Below, in pieces: positions 11,451-22,085 of a DNA stretch of 64,000 nt. The notes beneath the pieces are model-generated. The model did not search any database and was not told the origin of the DNA. It saw only the letters and a list, made by a program, of their open reading frames with translations. Both the position numbers and the translations under genes were made by a program. Position 1 is the stretch's first letter. The number at the start of each line of letters is the position of its first letter. This stretch comes from Otis tarda (lineage: Eukaryota > Chordata > Aves > Otidiformes > Otididae): the NCBI GenBank assembly GCA_026413225.1, contig CM048572.1, positions 9,300,001-9,364,000 of the forward strand, in the 5' to 3' direction.

Positions 11451-14400
11451 TGAATAATTGTCTGCAAATTTACATTACAGGGTTCAAAAAGCTTGTTTTC
11501 TCTCTTTTCCCTTCCCCATTCTCCCACATGATTTAAAGCTTCTTCCACCTCAGCCAGGGAAGGGATAACTGCAAAGTAATAATGAGAAGTACAGCACTTT
11601 TCTCTGCAAAACGAAGTCAAATCAGGGACATTACAGATACAGAATAATTTAGGGGAAATAAAAATATATTTTTTTTCCAATTGACAAGTACATAAAGATA
11701 CATTTCACTCTCTTTCACAATGCAGTAGTCATATGTTGCAGACTAGGATGATCAAAACCTAATGTCTCATTTTGCTTAAGAAAGAAGCTTTCTTGCTCTG
11801 AAGAAAGTGACTTTACTGTTTAGACAGGATTTCCTTCAGAAAGTGTTCCCTGCAGCCAATAAAACAGAAGAGCAATCATTAACCTTGGATTTAATATAGA
11901 TTTATATATATCTGTAGCTTTGAATGCCCTGGGAGGAACTGTTTATTATTTATCTCTCATTTGTAACAGTGCCAAAAAAGTATGAGGAACTCTACAGCTG
12001 GATCTAAAGAAATTAAAGGGTGGGATTTTCAAGGGAGAAAGAAAAGTCCTACACCTCTATCCCCTCCAGTACCATTAACTGAATTTTGCAGTTGAATTTA
12101 ACGGGAGAGGGATGAAAAGTTTCAAAAAAAATACATAATATTTATCCCTAACATAATCTCTCTGAAATATTTACAGTCTAAACAGTCCCTGGCAAGAGTT
12201 AGGCCAATAGAAAACACTTCCAGAGTAAAAATATTTTTCATTAATTGCTGTCATATAAGTTTTTGCACTGGGCTTTGTTGCTGTTAAGAATATTTGTGCA
12301 ACTAGTACCTCTACAGATTTAAGAATTACTCTGAATCCCTATGAGAAGATGACTAAAAATAAATTGGAATGAGTGCATTCAATTAGAAAGGACAGATGAG
12401 AAGGTGCTATGAGATAAGGCTTAGCAGAAGTTAAAAATAGCAGTTTTTAAGTTGTGGTGCTTTTTGATAGAATTACCAAAATGAGGAACAAGACAGCTTA
12501 GAATGAAAAAAAAAATCCCTTTCTTCTCAATTATTCCAATTCCATTTCAGTTGTTGTGATATCATAATTTAGCAGTCTCTCTAGTCCCCATTCAATTCTT
12601 CAGCTGATGCAAGCCGTGACCATCCCCGGAGGATCTCGCCCATGCAGTCTTCCAGATCTTCCCTTCCAGACAAGATTAGCATTTCCACATTATTCACAGC
12701 AGCATGAAGTGAGCACAGTGACTGCGTATGGCTCTACCAAATCAGGATTCTTCATCTGCTTCTTCTGACCATGACACTACCTTATTATTTCACTAGGCAG
12801 AATTTTTCACCATTGAATGTGCTATCCCTTATACTTCTCCTAGAAGAGTGGAAAGGCACAGAAAGGCTAACAAAGCAGAACAGTTCTTCCCCTGCTCATA
12901 GTTAGTTTGCAGAGGTAGAAGTTCCTAGGGAATCAGGCACTACATCTATCCTCACAGATGTCCTAACTCTGACAGATCAAGCTATAATTAGATCATGACC
13001 TATGTCTGGTATTAGAACTCAATTCATAGAATTGATGTGCCACATGAAATAAAAATAATTAAAGAGAATAATTAATTTATATTAGAAAAGGAATATTAGC
13101 CATCTGCAACAGTGACTTCTCCATGTGCAAGTGACATACATATTGGCATTAAACTGCCCAAACAACATATTTATACTTTTATATATAAAAATACATGAAA
13201 GATACTTTTGGGACCTGGATTCAAACTATTTTTAAAAATTCGCTTGTAAGAGCAGAAGGATTTGAGCCTATCCCTAAATAAAACAGCTAACTACATTATT
13301 TTCTAATAATTTTGTTCAGGAAAAAAATATCTTTCCCTTCTTCTAGAGAATTTAATTATTCAGTGACAGCAGTTGGCTGACTTGGGCACAACACAACATG
13401 TCAATTTTCAGTTGCTTACACAGTATCACAGAAACTGTTAGAAATTGTTTTGAAATCTGGCATACTTTTCAGTCATCCTAATTCCTCCAAGTGAGCCAAA
13501 CCTGATTACATTTGGCTCACCCACAAAAGATCTGCAAGATGGGGAGAAGAATGAGTAGGAAAGAAAATCAAAAATCAAAAAGATTTCCTCCCCCTCGTCT
13601 TCAGATATGTCTCACTGTAACACAGCAATCTCCTAGAATACCTGAAGCCATATGGATTTTAATTTTTTAAACCAACCTAAAATTCTTAAACTTTTTGGTT
13701 TTTTCAAGTTATTTTAGAATATTGATATTGCAGCTACAGGAGGATATTCTGATCTGTCCGTGAAGCAATGAATCCCTTACTTCAGGGCATTGTTCACAAA
13801 CATGCACTCATTAATTCTCTCTGGAAATTTGTCAGAAACCACACTTCCCCACACTAATGCATGGTGGGTTCCAGTTACAGTGTGAGACTAATCACACAGA
13901 AAACATCCTTACCAAGTTTATCATATAGAGGATATTTTTGGAATAGCCAGTTTTGGAACTAACACGGTAAATGCATGATGCAAGTAGGAAAAGCATTCCA
14001 AGTCTGAATGTGAATTCAGATGCCACAGTGAAATTACACTGAATTACATCAGATGAGAACCTTTATGTGGGAACTATTCTACTTTTGCAACGTATTGCCA
14101 AACCCACCAGCAATGTTCACCAAAACGTCTGTTGATTTAAATTCTTCCTTTGATACCGAATTAATTTGATGGCTTTCCTTTTGGATTTAAGTAGAAGACA
14201 TATATGTTTATTACAAAATACTGAACTTATCCAGCTGCCAAAAACACAGCTCTAGGAGTAGAAGCACAGACCCAAACTCCTGTTTCAAATATGAAATGGT
14301 AAAAGCTTACTTATCTTTAAAGCAAGGAAATTTATTTCAGTCTCTTTACACTGTAACTGTAGTATTTTAAGAATTTTTTTTAAGAAATCTTTGATAGACC

Positions 14401-15969
14401 AATGGAAAATATGTGAAGGCCATTATTCAAATGTTTGTGGACCCTTTTAGCTAATGGATTCAAATCTATAATTCTGCACTTGTCAACAAGATAATCTTAA
14501 CATGATTGAAGAATTACATAGCTCAGTTCAGCCCAAATCTTCTAGGACTCCACTCCGCAAAGCAAATAACACTTCCCCAAGGGGAAAAATGTGTACTTAT
14601 GATAGCTAATTCTCAAGTTCTCTCAATGTTTTCTTGAATTTTTTTTTTTTTTTGGAATAGTGACAGATTTCCTGTAGGTGTGGCCCCATTTACATAAAAC
14701 CTAGTCCCTTCCATACTTGCAGACACAAAGATATTCAAAACAGTATAATTTTAGGGCGAATGTCTGTATTCTCCAAGATAACTCCAGACTTCTTTATACT
14801 AGGTTTTCAGAGGAAAGTCTGTGCCTTATTGTAAGTAGCTTATGAAGTAAATAGTTTAAAAGTTTATTTATGTCTTTACAGAAGCTCGCCTCTCCCTTCC
14901 AACATTACATTATTAAATTTAAAAGCTGAACTAATCAGAAAAGTCTTGCACAAATCAAATTCAAATTAAAAAACTGAACATTTTAAAGAAGTTTTATAAC
15001 TGTGCTTCTGTTTGATAATGACAGACTGACAACCTGAAGAAATTATTAGCTATATTCGAGAGGCCTATGGTACAGCAATTCTTGCACAAGGTCCATAACC
15101 CAACAAGTCCCTTAAATACAGAATTAATATGGACAGATGTTTCAGTGCCTTCTTGAATTATAATGCAATTTACAACATGTGTATCAAGAATAATAGACAT
15201 GTCTTTTAAATAAGATAATAAGCAATAAAAGTTTTAGCAGCAATTTAGTTGACTACTTTCATTTTCACCTCTGATGGGAACGCTGGCAACAATCAAAGAA
15301 GATTTGCCCATCACTAAGGAGGTTTAAATAACAGTACTCATCTAGGACATTTTGAAAAGCATTACTGACCACAGAAAGCAGCATCTAACATTTAAAACTC
15401 AACATCAAAAATATCTCCAAACTTTCTGAATTGCCTTTAATACATCACTTATATGGTCCTCAGGACTAGAATTCTTCACACAGAGAACAAACTGTGCTAA
15501 TTAAATCAGATGTTTCTGCTAGAAATATATACTTTTTCTTCTAGAAAATAACACATGCAAAGTTGTTGTGTGCTTTGCCTTTTTTATTGTTTGTGCTGGC
15601 ATAACGAACATTCTTCCTCTATTTATGTTATGTACTTAAGGCACTTATTAAAATAAAGTCAAAGTAGTTAAAATGCACAGAGTTAAATGGCATTTGTGAT
15701 GTAAAGCTGGATTTAGCATGCTATTTGGGCATCAGAATGCAAGCCAGGTGTGCAATGTAACCAAATGAATGGGGGGTTTTTTTGGTGTTTTTTTTTTTAA
15801 ACACTTGCAATAAGCAGATCATGAACTGCTGTTGGGCTAAGCAGAGCTCACCAATAGCTGGTTGGTTCCAGTACCATGCGGTAATTTTCTACATAGATTA
15901 AAAAAAAATGTATTCAATATTTCCCTATAGCAGCTATATGAAATCAGACCAAATGGCTCAAGCAGGTGA
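11451..15969. other. Non-coding unique sequence, no gene seen
   Basis: This is AT-rich sequence without a recognisable gene. It carries a T15 run (14639-14653) and a possible, very decayed repeat at 12020-12120. The span 12590-12800 is somewhat richer in G and C, but I could not place it in any family. Frames are short and unconvincing. Confidence 0.55.
12020..12120 (+). repeat. Possible decayed palindromic sauropsid repeat
   Basis: The start 'gggattttcaag' and the far end 'atgaaaagtttcaa' resemble the inverted ends of a common old sauropsid element whose ends read like 'gattttcaaagg'. The middle is too divergent to align by eye. Tentative. Confidence 0.25.
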
Positions 15970-16011
15970 GTTACCGTAACTGAACGCATCGCCGCTCACG
16001 CGCCGAGCGGC
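15970..16011. other. CpG microcluster with two adjacent inverted repeats
   Basis: Within about 40 bases there are eight CpG dinucleotides, in a region where CpG is otherwise very rare. The first inverted repeat is GTTAC-C-GTAAC (15970-15980). The second is GCCGCTC...GAGCGGC with a 7-base loop (15991-16011), a strong GC stem. There is no open frame or CpG island around it. The structure is seen directly; a function (small protected regulatory site or structured RNA) is speculation. Confidence 0.6.
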
Positions 16012-16499
16012 ACAGGAGCTGGCTGCTGCTCACCATACTTGCAAAGCTGGCTTGAACCAACTTCATAACCACCTTAAAAATCCACCAGTCTCTTGAGAAT
16101 CCAGCCTTGCAGGATCACTTCCATAGCATTTTATTTAAATGAGAAGTGTGAAGTACTTTCCTCCTTCAACCTCTAGAAGCCAGGGAAAGGAGATGCAACT
16201 GCACAAGCCTTTTACACCAGAGACTGACCTTCACTGGCAAGCACTTAAGAGGCTTGGAGCAGTTCTTAGTACCTCTGTTCTCCATCGAGGGTTCAAGATA
16301 CCCCTAATATTCTGAAACTAAGATACATTAGATCTGATGACCCCTTCTCTATTTTCTGCCACATACCTCAGAATTAGAGGTGGCAGCAGCCCCAACTCTA
16401 CCTGAAAAATATTAGCATAAGTAGGAAGAGAGGAAAGACAAAAAACTCTCCCTAATACAGGTTGATATGTGACTTTGCATAGCACTTTGAATGTTATTA

Positions 16500-17245
16500 A
16501 GTGTTTGAATTTCTTCTTGTGTCTTTTTAGCTTAGATGACTGTCTCTCTCTTTCACTGACAGCCTCTGCAGGACCAAATTGACAGCTCTTTAAAGCAGTC
16601 TGACAAAAAGCAGCATTAATTAAGTCATTGCCGGACTGTAATTGTGTTAAGAAGTAAAAATCTAATATGAGAAAAGGTTAGTGAGTCCTCTCTTGTGTCA
16701 GATTTTCTACTCTCTATGAATATTAATGTCCTTAATGAAGACAATCTTTGCCTCATCAAGCCGTTGTTCTGCATTCAGGTGCCAAATCCCTGCACCATTG
16801 ATTTGTTTTTAAAGAACAAATATGTCAGGGGAGAGTGACTGTCCTGTTTCTTATCAACATCACAGAGAATGCTTTTGTATTCCTGGAAAGAGTTTATAGA
16901 TTTTGCGTGCCACGTAGGAGCAGCGTCTGCGATGGCAGCGGAGCGGCAGGGAGGGGAATAATGTCGAGGTGAGGTAAACTAGTCCAAGTAATTTAATAGA
17001 AGCGTTACATTTTATCATGTTAGCTTTTTTGTGTGTGCTAGCAGTATCCATATATTAACGAGGTTATGATCAGCAGTTTTAATGATAAAACATGAATTAT
17101 CTCTCTAGAAAGAATCCTGCAGCTTAGGCACTGAAATGAAGGAGCTCAGTGATAAGACGCTGATCATCTCTTGCTGATTACCCCCCCCTCCTCCTCCCGA
17201 TCGAGCAGATAATGATGATGGTGCTGATGAGTGATGATCCTTTTT
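16500..17245. promoter_or_regulatory. Candidate conserved non-coding element / enhancer block
   Basis: This is unique, balanced-composition sequence with homeodomain-type cores, including TTAATTAA (16616-16623), and with several isolated CpGs near 16905-16965. A small TGA-rich stretch lies at 17208-17240. The frame at 16860-17051 is not recognisable. The texture resembles conserved developmental enhancers, but I could not check conservation. Confidence 0.3.
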
Positions 17246-17848
17246 AAATAGGTTGAAGGCCGTTAGGAGTCTAACTCTGGTGAGGAATGGTTCATGCACT
17301 TGTCTTCCTTGCTCAGTCTCCCATCACTCCACTTATGCCACCCTCAAAGCCTGTATCAGCTGTGAAACACTCTGCATTATTAGTTACTACAGTATTGCTA
17401 GTACTCTTGGTTAGAAATTGTTGTGCCTACTCCAATGAAGATATGACAGGCCTCTGACACCCAGGTAAAGCTCAGCACACCGCACTGAAAGGCAAAACTA
17501 CTCTCCTGATGGTGCTGGAAACCAGAGCAAGTGAGAATCCTACTGAGGGCACGAGCAGGTACGTGAATTTCTACAGAGGGTGTTTAAAAGATTCATACCC
17601 CTTCTGAGAGTTGAGAAGTAATTAATATTCTATTTTTCAAACAGAAATCCTTGTAACAGCTCAATTTTAAAGGAAATTCTGGTATTTGTGTGTTACTATA
17701 GAAAAGTAACAAGAATCTGAGTAGTGTGGTTCTTTTTAAAGAAAATCTCAGCATATGTTACACTGACAGAACAACATGAGAATTTTTCTAGACAAAATTA
17801 AACATTTAAAGTTTTTATTTGAGATCGATTATATGTCTGCCAGTTAAG

Positions 17849-17871
17849 ATGGGTACAATTAATGTACCCAT
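17849..17871. repeat. Perfect inverted repeat, 9-bp arms
   Basis: The arms ATGGGTACA and TGTACCCAT are exact reverse complements, separated by the 5-base loop ATTAA. It could be a chance structure, a dimeric protein-binding site or a short hairpin. No larger foldback extends from it. Confidence 0.75.
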
Positions 17872-19223
17872 GGTAAGACCAACAGCTCCAGAGTGATTTG
17901 TACAGCAAAAGGAGGGGAGGAAGTTTCTGACCTGACACACTGGAGAGCACACGCACAGAGCTGAGAAGCCTCTATCAAAACAAGAGTCAAATTATGTCAG
18001 CAGGAATCACTGCCACCAAGTATGATGCATGAAACTTGTGCATAAGGCAGTGAAGGATCCACAACACTGATCACACTGCAGTGCACTCCAGACAGCAGGC
18101 ACTGACTCATCCCCTGCCAGTACATTTTTTTTTTTCCCCTGACTCTAGAGCGGTATCTCAAGGTACAATCTGTATTGACAGCTTTTTCCTTCAATTGGTC
18201 AAGCTGGAGCTGTGCTGCTGGTTACAGCAGAACACAGTGCCTGAAAAAGGTACCACAACTCAGCAATAATTCAGCTGCAGTCACTAAGTCTGAATTGGAG
18301 CAAAAGCAGTTGACTTCTGAATGCCAGACTGGTTGTCAAGAAAAGTTCAACGTTTTAAAAAGCTGGCTATGGCACAAGACCTGAACGGCTGTGTTATAGC
18401 AGCGTTCCCTGTTGAGATGAGGGATGTGTTACTATTTGGCAATAGCTACCCTTCGCATTTCTCACTGCCTCACTCTACATCTGACCAGGCTTCCAGGCAC
18501 CAGCGCACAAGATCTTTTAACGCTTTAAGCAACTACAGCTTTTGTCTGTGCCCGCTCTGGCTGCCCTGGCCTGTGCCACTGCCTTCCCTCAACCCAAAAG
18601 CTTTTCTTACCGTCCAAGTCAGTATTCAGTATTGTTTCCTCAGCTGCAAATTAGTTCTTTGTCCTGCTTCCCCTGGATGCTTTCTTCTCCTTAAAACTAA
18701 CTTCTAATCCACACAATATTAGGACAGAGTATTTCAAACTAATTAATGAACTATCTGTTCTCTGCACAATGGTTCTGAAAAGATAGCAATTCTGAAAATG
18801 CAGATGAAAGATGGATTAAAAGCAGGATCTTTTAGAGAAGCAACAAATTAGGATTTTTTTTTTAATAGAAGGTAGAAGACCCTGACTTTTCAAGTTAAGA
18901 GTAGAAAAGCCATTTATTAATCTAGAACTGTCCCCCAGCTCCTTAGTAAGTTTGTTATTCAGATATCTAAGAAAAGGAGCAACTCTGATTTTTAAAATAC
19001 TTATGCGACATTAGATATTATTGCAGAAACAGATCACATTTGAGAGGCTAGTGGCACAGCAACCCACTTTGGAAAAAATCCTCTTCAGGATATTTCAGGA
19101 AGATTTTATATATAAAAAAATGAAATCTTACTGCAAAACTTTTCCTTGCTAAAAAAAAGAAAACCACCTTAATTACAGCAATGTTTGGCAGTACAGCATT
19201 TGTGGAGATGACAAAGGTTTGGG

Positions 19224-19252
19224 TTTTTTTTTGTGGGGAAAAAAAAAAAAAA
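19224..19252. repeat. T9/A14 homopolymer hairpin
   Basis: A T run (19224-19232) and an A run (19239-19252) are separated by GTGGGG, so they can pair as a 9-bp stem with a G-rich loop. Such sequence is prone to replication slippage. It lies just before a 15-bp tandem duplication. Confidence 0.75.
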
Positions 19253-19257
19253 GAGTC

Positions 19258-19287
19258 ACAGTGTCTGTCCTTACAGTGTCTGTCCTT
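19258..19287 (+). repeat. Exact 2 x 15-bp tandem duplication
   Basis: The unit ACAGTGTCTGTCCTT occurs twice head to tail with no mismatch. An exact copy in otherwise unique DNA suggests a recent local duplication, plausibly slippage next to the homopolymer hairpin immediately upstream. Confidence 0.85.
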
Positions 19288-19930
19288 AGCTGCCTTGACA
19301 AGGGAAAAGAAATTAAATGCCATATTCTTACCTCAGTGGGGAAATCAACTTAACTGTCCTTCCCCTGGTTTAATGTGAAATCACCACCTGGCTCCACCAC
19401 TGGTTTAAGCTAGCACATGGGACCGAAAGCAAGCCTGTAGCCCTTATTTGTTCAAACGAACTTGCATCAGATTTGCTAGGAGAGTTTGCATAGCTGGACA
19501 TCAACCGAGGTGACACATAGCAAGGCTTGCAGGTGTTTTCAAAGGCAGGAGATACCTGCAGTGAGTCCCCCTGAAGCAGGAGATGCTGCAGCGAGGGTGC
19601 AGACATGGAGCAGAGCTCAAGAAGGACAAAGGTAGCTTCAAATGCACGGGAAAAACATCTTCCCTGAGTTGGAAGGGGACTGTCTGGAGCTTGATTCAGC
19701 AGATGAAGTTGTTGAATGCTGCTTTATGGAAAACTGGACAGAGGCTGAGTTGTTTTGGCTCTGATTCAGCTTGTCTCACCTGTAAGCAGGACTTTCCCAG
19801 CTTAGAGAATGGCCTTCCGAGGGCCTTTCTGAAAGTATCTCCACTACTCTGGAATATCTGAAATCATACCAGTAATATGAAGCCAGATTTCCTCAGCCTA
19901 AATTCAGACTGGCTCCTATGCAGTGAGAGG

Positions 19931-19995
19931 AATTGCACTAGATTTATGCTGTCAGTTACTTACACTGAAACTCCGAATCCAGGTGAAGGAGTTAT
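19931..19995 (+). repeat. Possible ancient sauropsid repeat tail
   Basis: The words 'gatttatgctg', 'cagttacttacactg' and 'aggtgaaggagtta' resemble the 'gatttacacc / cagttacacc / ggagttac' pattern of old CR1-associated or palindromic repeats of turtles and birds. Divergence is high, so this is tentative. Confidence 0.3.
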
Positions 19996-21280
19996 AAACA
20001 CAGTACTGTAACATAAGAGTTTCTGAAATACCACGTGGGAGTTGTGTTTTTCATACTCATTTTCCTCTCAGATTTCCTTTTCCTCATTTTTTCACTGGTC
20101 CATCTTAGCTTATTAACCTAAAAGAGTTTGCTCTTGGGACGGCCTTCCCTAATTTAGCTTTCCCATTGTCCAGCTGACCCACTTGTAAAGCAGATGGGCG
20201 ATACAGAGGACATTTAGAGGAAACCATATAGCATCTTGTGGGACCAACAGGTCAGCTTTCAATTACATATTAAAGTAATTAATCATAATTCTAAGTTATT
20301 TCTACAAACTTTCTTTTTCTCCCTTCAAGTGTAACTCTGTCTCACTAGGTCTATAGTCTTTAACCCATACTTCATGCTCATACGTCTGTATTTGATCACT
20401 GTTTCTCCAACATCCCACTTCCCCTCTGCCAGCGTAGTTGGAAGTCAGTGTTGCTAAAACATCAGCAATTGTATATAAAAACATTATTGAAAGTTGTGCA
20501 AATATGAAATACAATTGCTTTCTGTCAATCGAAACTTACACACAAGTAAAATAGCTATATTCCAGGCTGTTTCCTATTTATCTTAAAATTTCTGGAGGAT
20601 TGGAAATAGTCAAAAATAGTCAGTCCAACAGTAATAATTTTTTTCAGGACTTTACCCTACATTTTACCATTTCTTTACCAAAACACCAAACATCTAAGAC
20701 AGGTGTACCTCTCTACACTTATCCCATCCACAAAGAAAACTGTAGATAAGGAGAATACTGGCCAAACTGCAAAGACCTTTTTTCTCTCCTCCCTATACAG
20801 TAAAATTTATAGTCTGATTTTTACTGTATCGAGAAACTTTCAAGAACACCTGCCCAACTACGGGTTAAGGGTGCCTGCCCTACTTCCTTTGTTCTCCGAG
20901 TGCTAACTCCCCTTTGCACAGTGTGAGCCATGCACATATCTGATATTTGGCGATATATTCTACCCAGTTCCAGCTATAGGCAGTCTGGCAGATTAAGTTC
21001 AACCTTTGTGAACAGAAGAGATAATTCATAGGCTTCTTATTACTTCTGATCTCTGAGCTGTGCAGGGATCACAGCTCTGGGATTGCATCTGTTCCCAAAA
21101 TTTTCAAAACAAAACCAGCTTCTATGCATTATCTATTTTCTTACCATTATGTAGCAAGACATCCAAGAATCATTTAAAAAAATATCTCCTAAAAGAACAC
21201 AACAACCTTCAGGTGATTAAAATAACCACTGACAAGATGAAATCACAGGATTTTTTTCAATATGTATTTCCCTACAAGAG

Positions 21281-21292
21281 CACACACACACA
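21281..21292 (+). repeat. (CA)6 microsatellite
   Basis: Six uninterrupted CA units. A short simple repeat with no other signal. Confidence 0.8.
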
Positions 21293-21869
21293 AACGGCAA
21301 CCTTCAGATGAGAATTACAAGAGAAACCATACAGACCAGGGACAAGCTTAAAATATGGACTGTTGCAGATGCACCACAGTTCATTCTGCAGTTGAACTGA
21401 GGTAGGAGGTGGATTTGCATGTACCAATCTAATGATGACCTTGAAATATCACTGTGAGATGAACATTCACTATTTTCTTCCCCACCAGCAAAGCTCAAAC
21501 ATTCACTTATCAATGTACAAGCTTTAGAATTTACTTTGAGTGTGCTATCCGCTACAATGCCAGAGGTACCTCCCTGGATTTTTATAATATTTTTAAGGGT
21601 GACCTACTTGTACAAAAGCTTTGTACCACAAACACAGGGAATTGGGTGCCCTTAGTCCAACTCCTGTCTGTGTAGGAAACAGTATAACCTTCTTCCTTTC
21701 TAGCATATAAGTATGCTTCATATCTGTTCCAGGGAGGCAACTTCTACAGGTAAAAGTATATAGTACCAATTCAAACTATAAATAGGGTTTGAGACATGAG
21801 ACGAGAGAAATTAAGAGGTGTATAAATGAACCTTGCTATAACACTGACCTAGCTCCTTCTCTCCAATTA

Positions 21870-22085
21870 ATTTAATTGAGAGTTTTGGTTTACTTAGCAC
21901 TTTTCATCCATAGATCTAAAAGCACTTTATAAAGAAATGTAAATGTCAATATCCTCATTTTACAGATGAGGATAAAAGGGCACAGGGAACTTATATGAAT
22001 CACCCCAGGTCAGCAAGTAGGTGGTAAAACCAGGAATAGAAACCAGTCTGCTTACTCTGTCTGCTGTGCCCCCATCCATCAGGAA
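21870..22085 (+). mobile_element. Ancient MIR/L3-like SINE or LINE tail
   Basis: This matches the amniote MIR-like pattern in order. A 'cacttttcatccatagatct' counterpart opens it, then 'aaagcactttataaag', then 'cctcattttacagatgagga', then 'cagggaactt..caccccaggtcagcaagtaggtgg', and finally 'ccaggaatagaaaccagtctgct'. The order and wording correspond to 'attttacagatgaggaaactgaggcacagag..aagtgacttgcccaaggtcac..gaacccaggtct' of MIR and related amniote elements. I cannot say by eye whether it is a tRNA-derived SINE or the tail of an L3/CR1 LINE. It is inactive and old. Confidence 0.75.

Larger units (their letters stand above)
17246..21869. other. Non-coding sequence, no gene seen
   Basis: There is no recognisable gene. 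Two spans are richer in G and C than average (18060-18720 and 19370-19870) and so carry longer frames on both strands, up to 128 codons at 18321-18707. The frames overlap one another, have no family resemblance and are not joined by plausible exon structure. An inverted repeat lies at 17849-17871, a T/A hairpin plus tandem 15-mer at 19224-19287, a possible old repeat at 19931-19995 and a (CA)6 at 21281-21292. Confidence 0.55.

Noticed and set aside
18321-18707. 128-codon frame
   Set aside because: It lies in a GC-richer patch where stop codons are less frequent. No domain is visible and there is no supporting exon structure.
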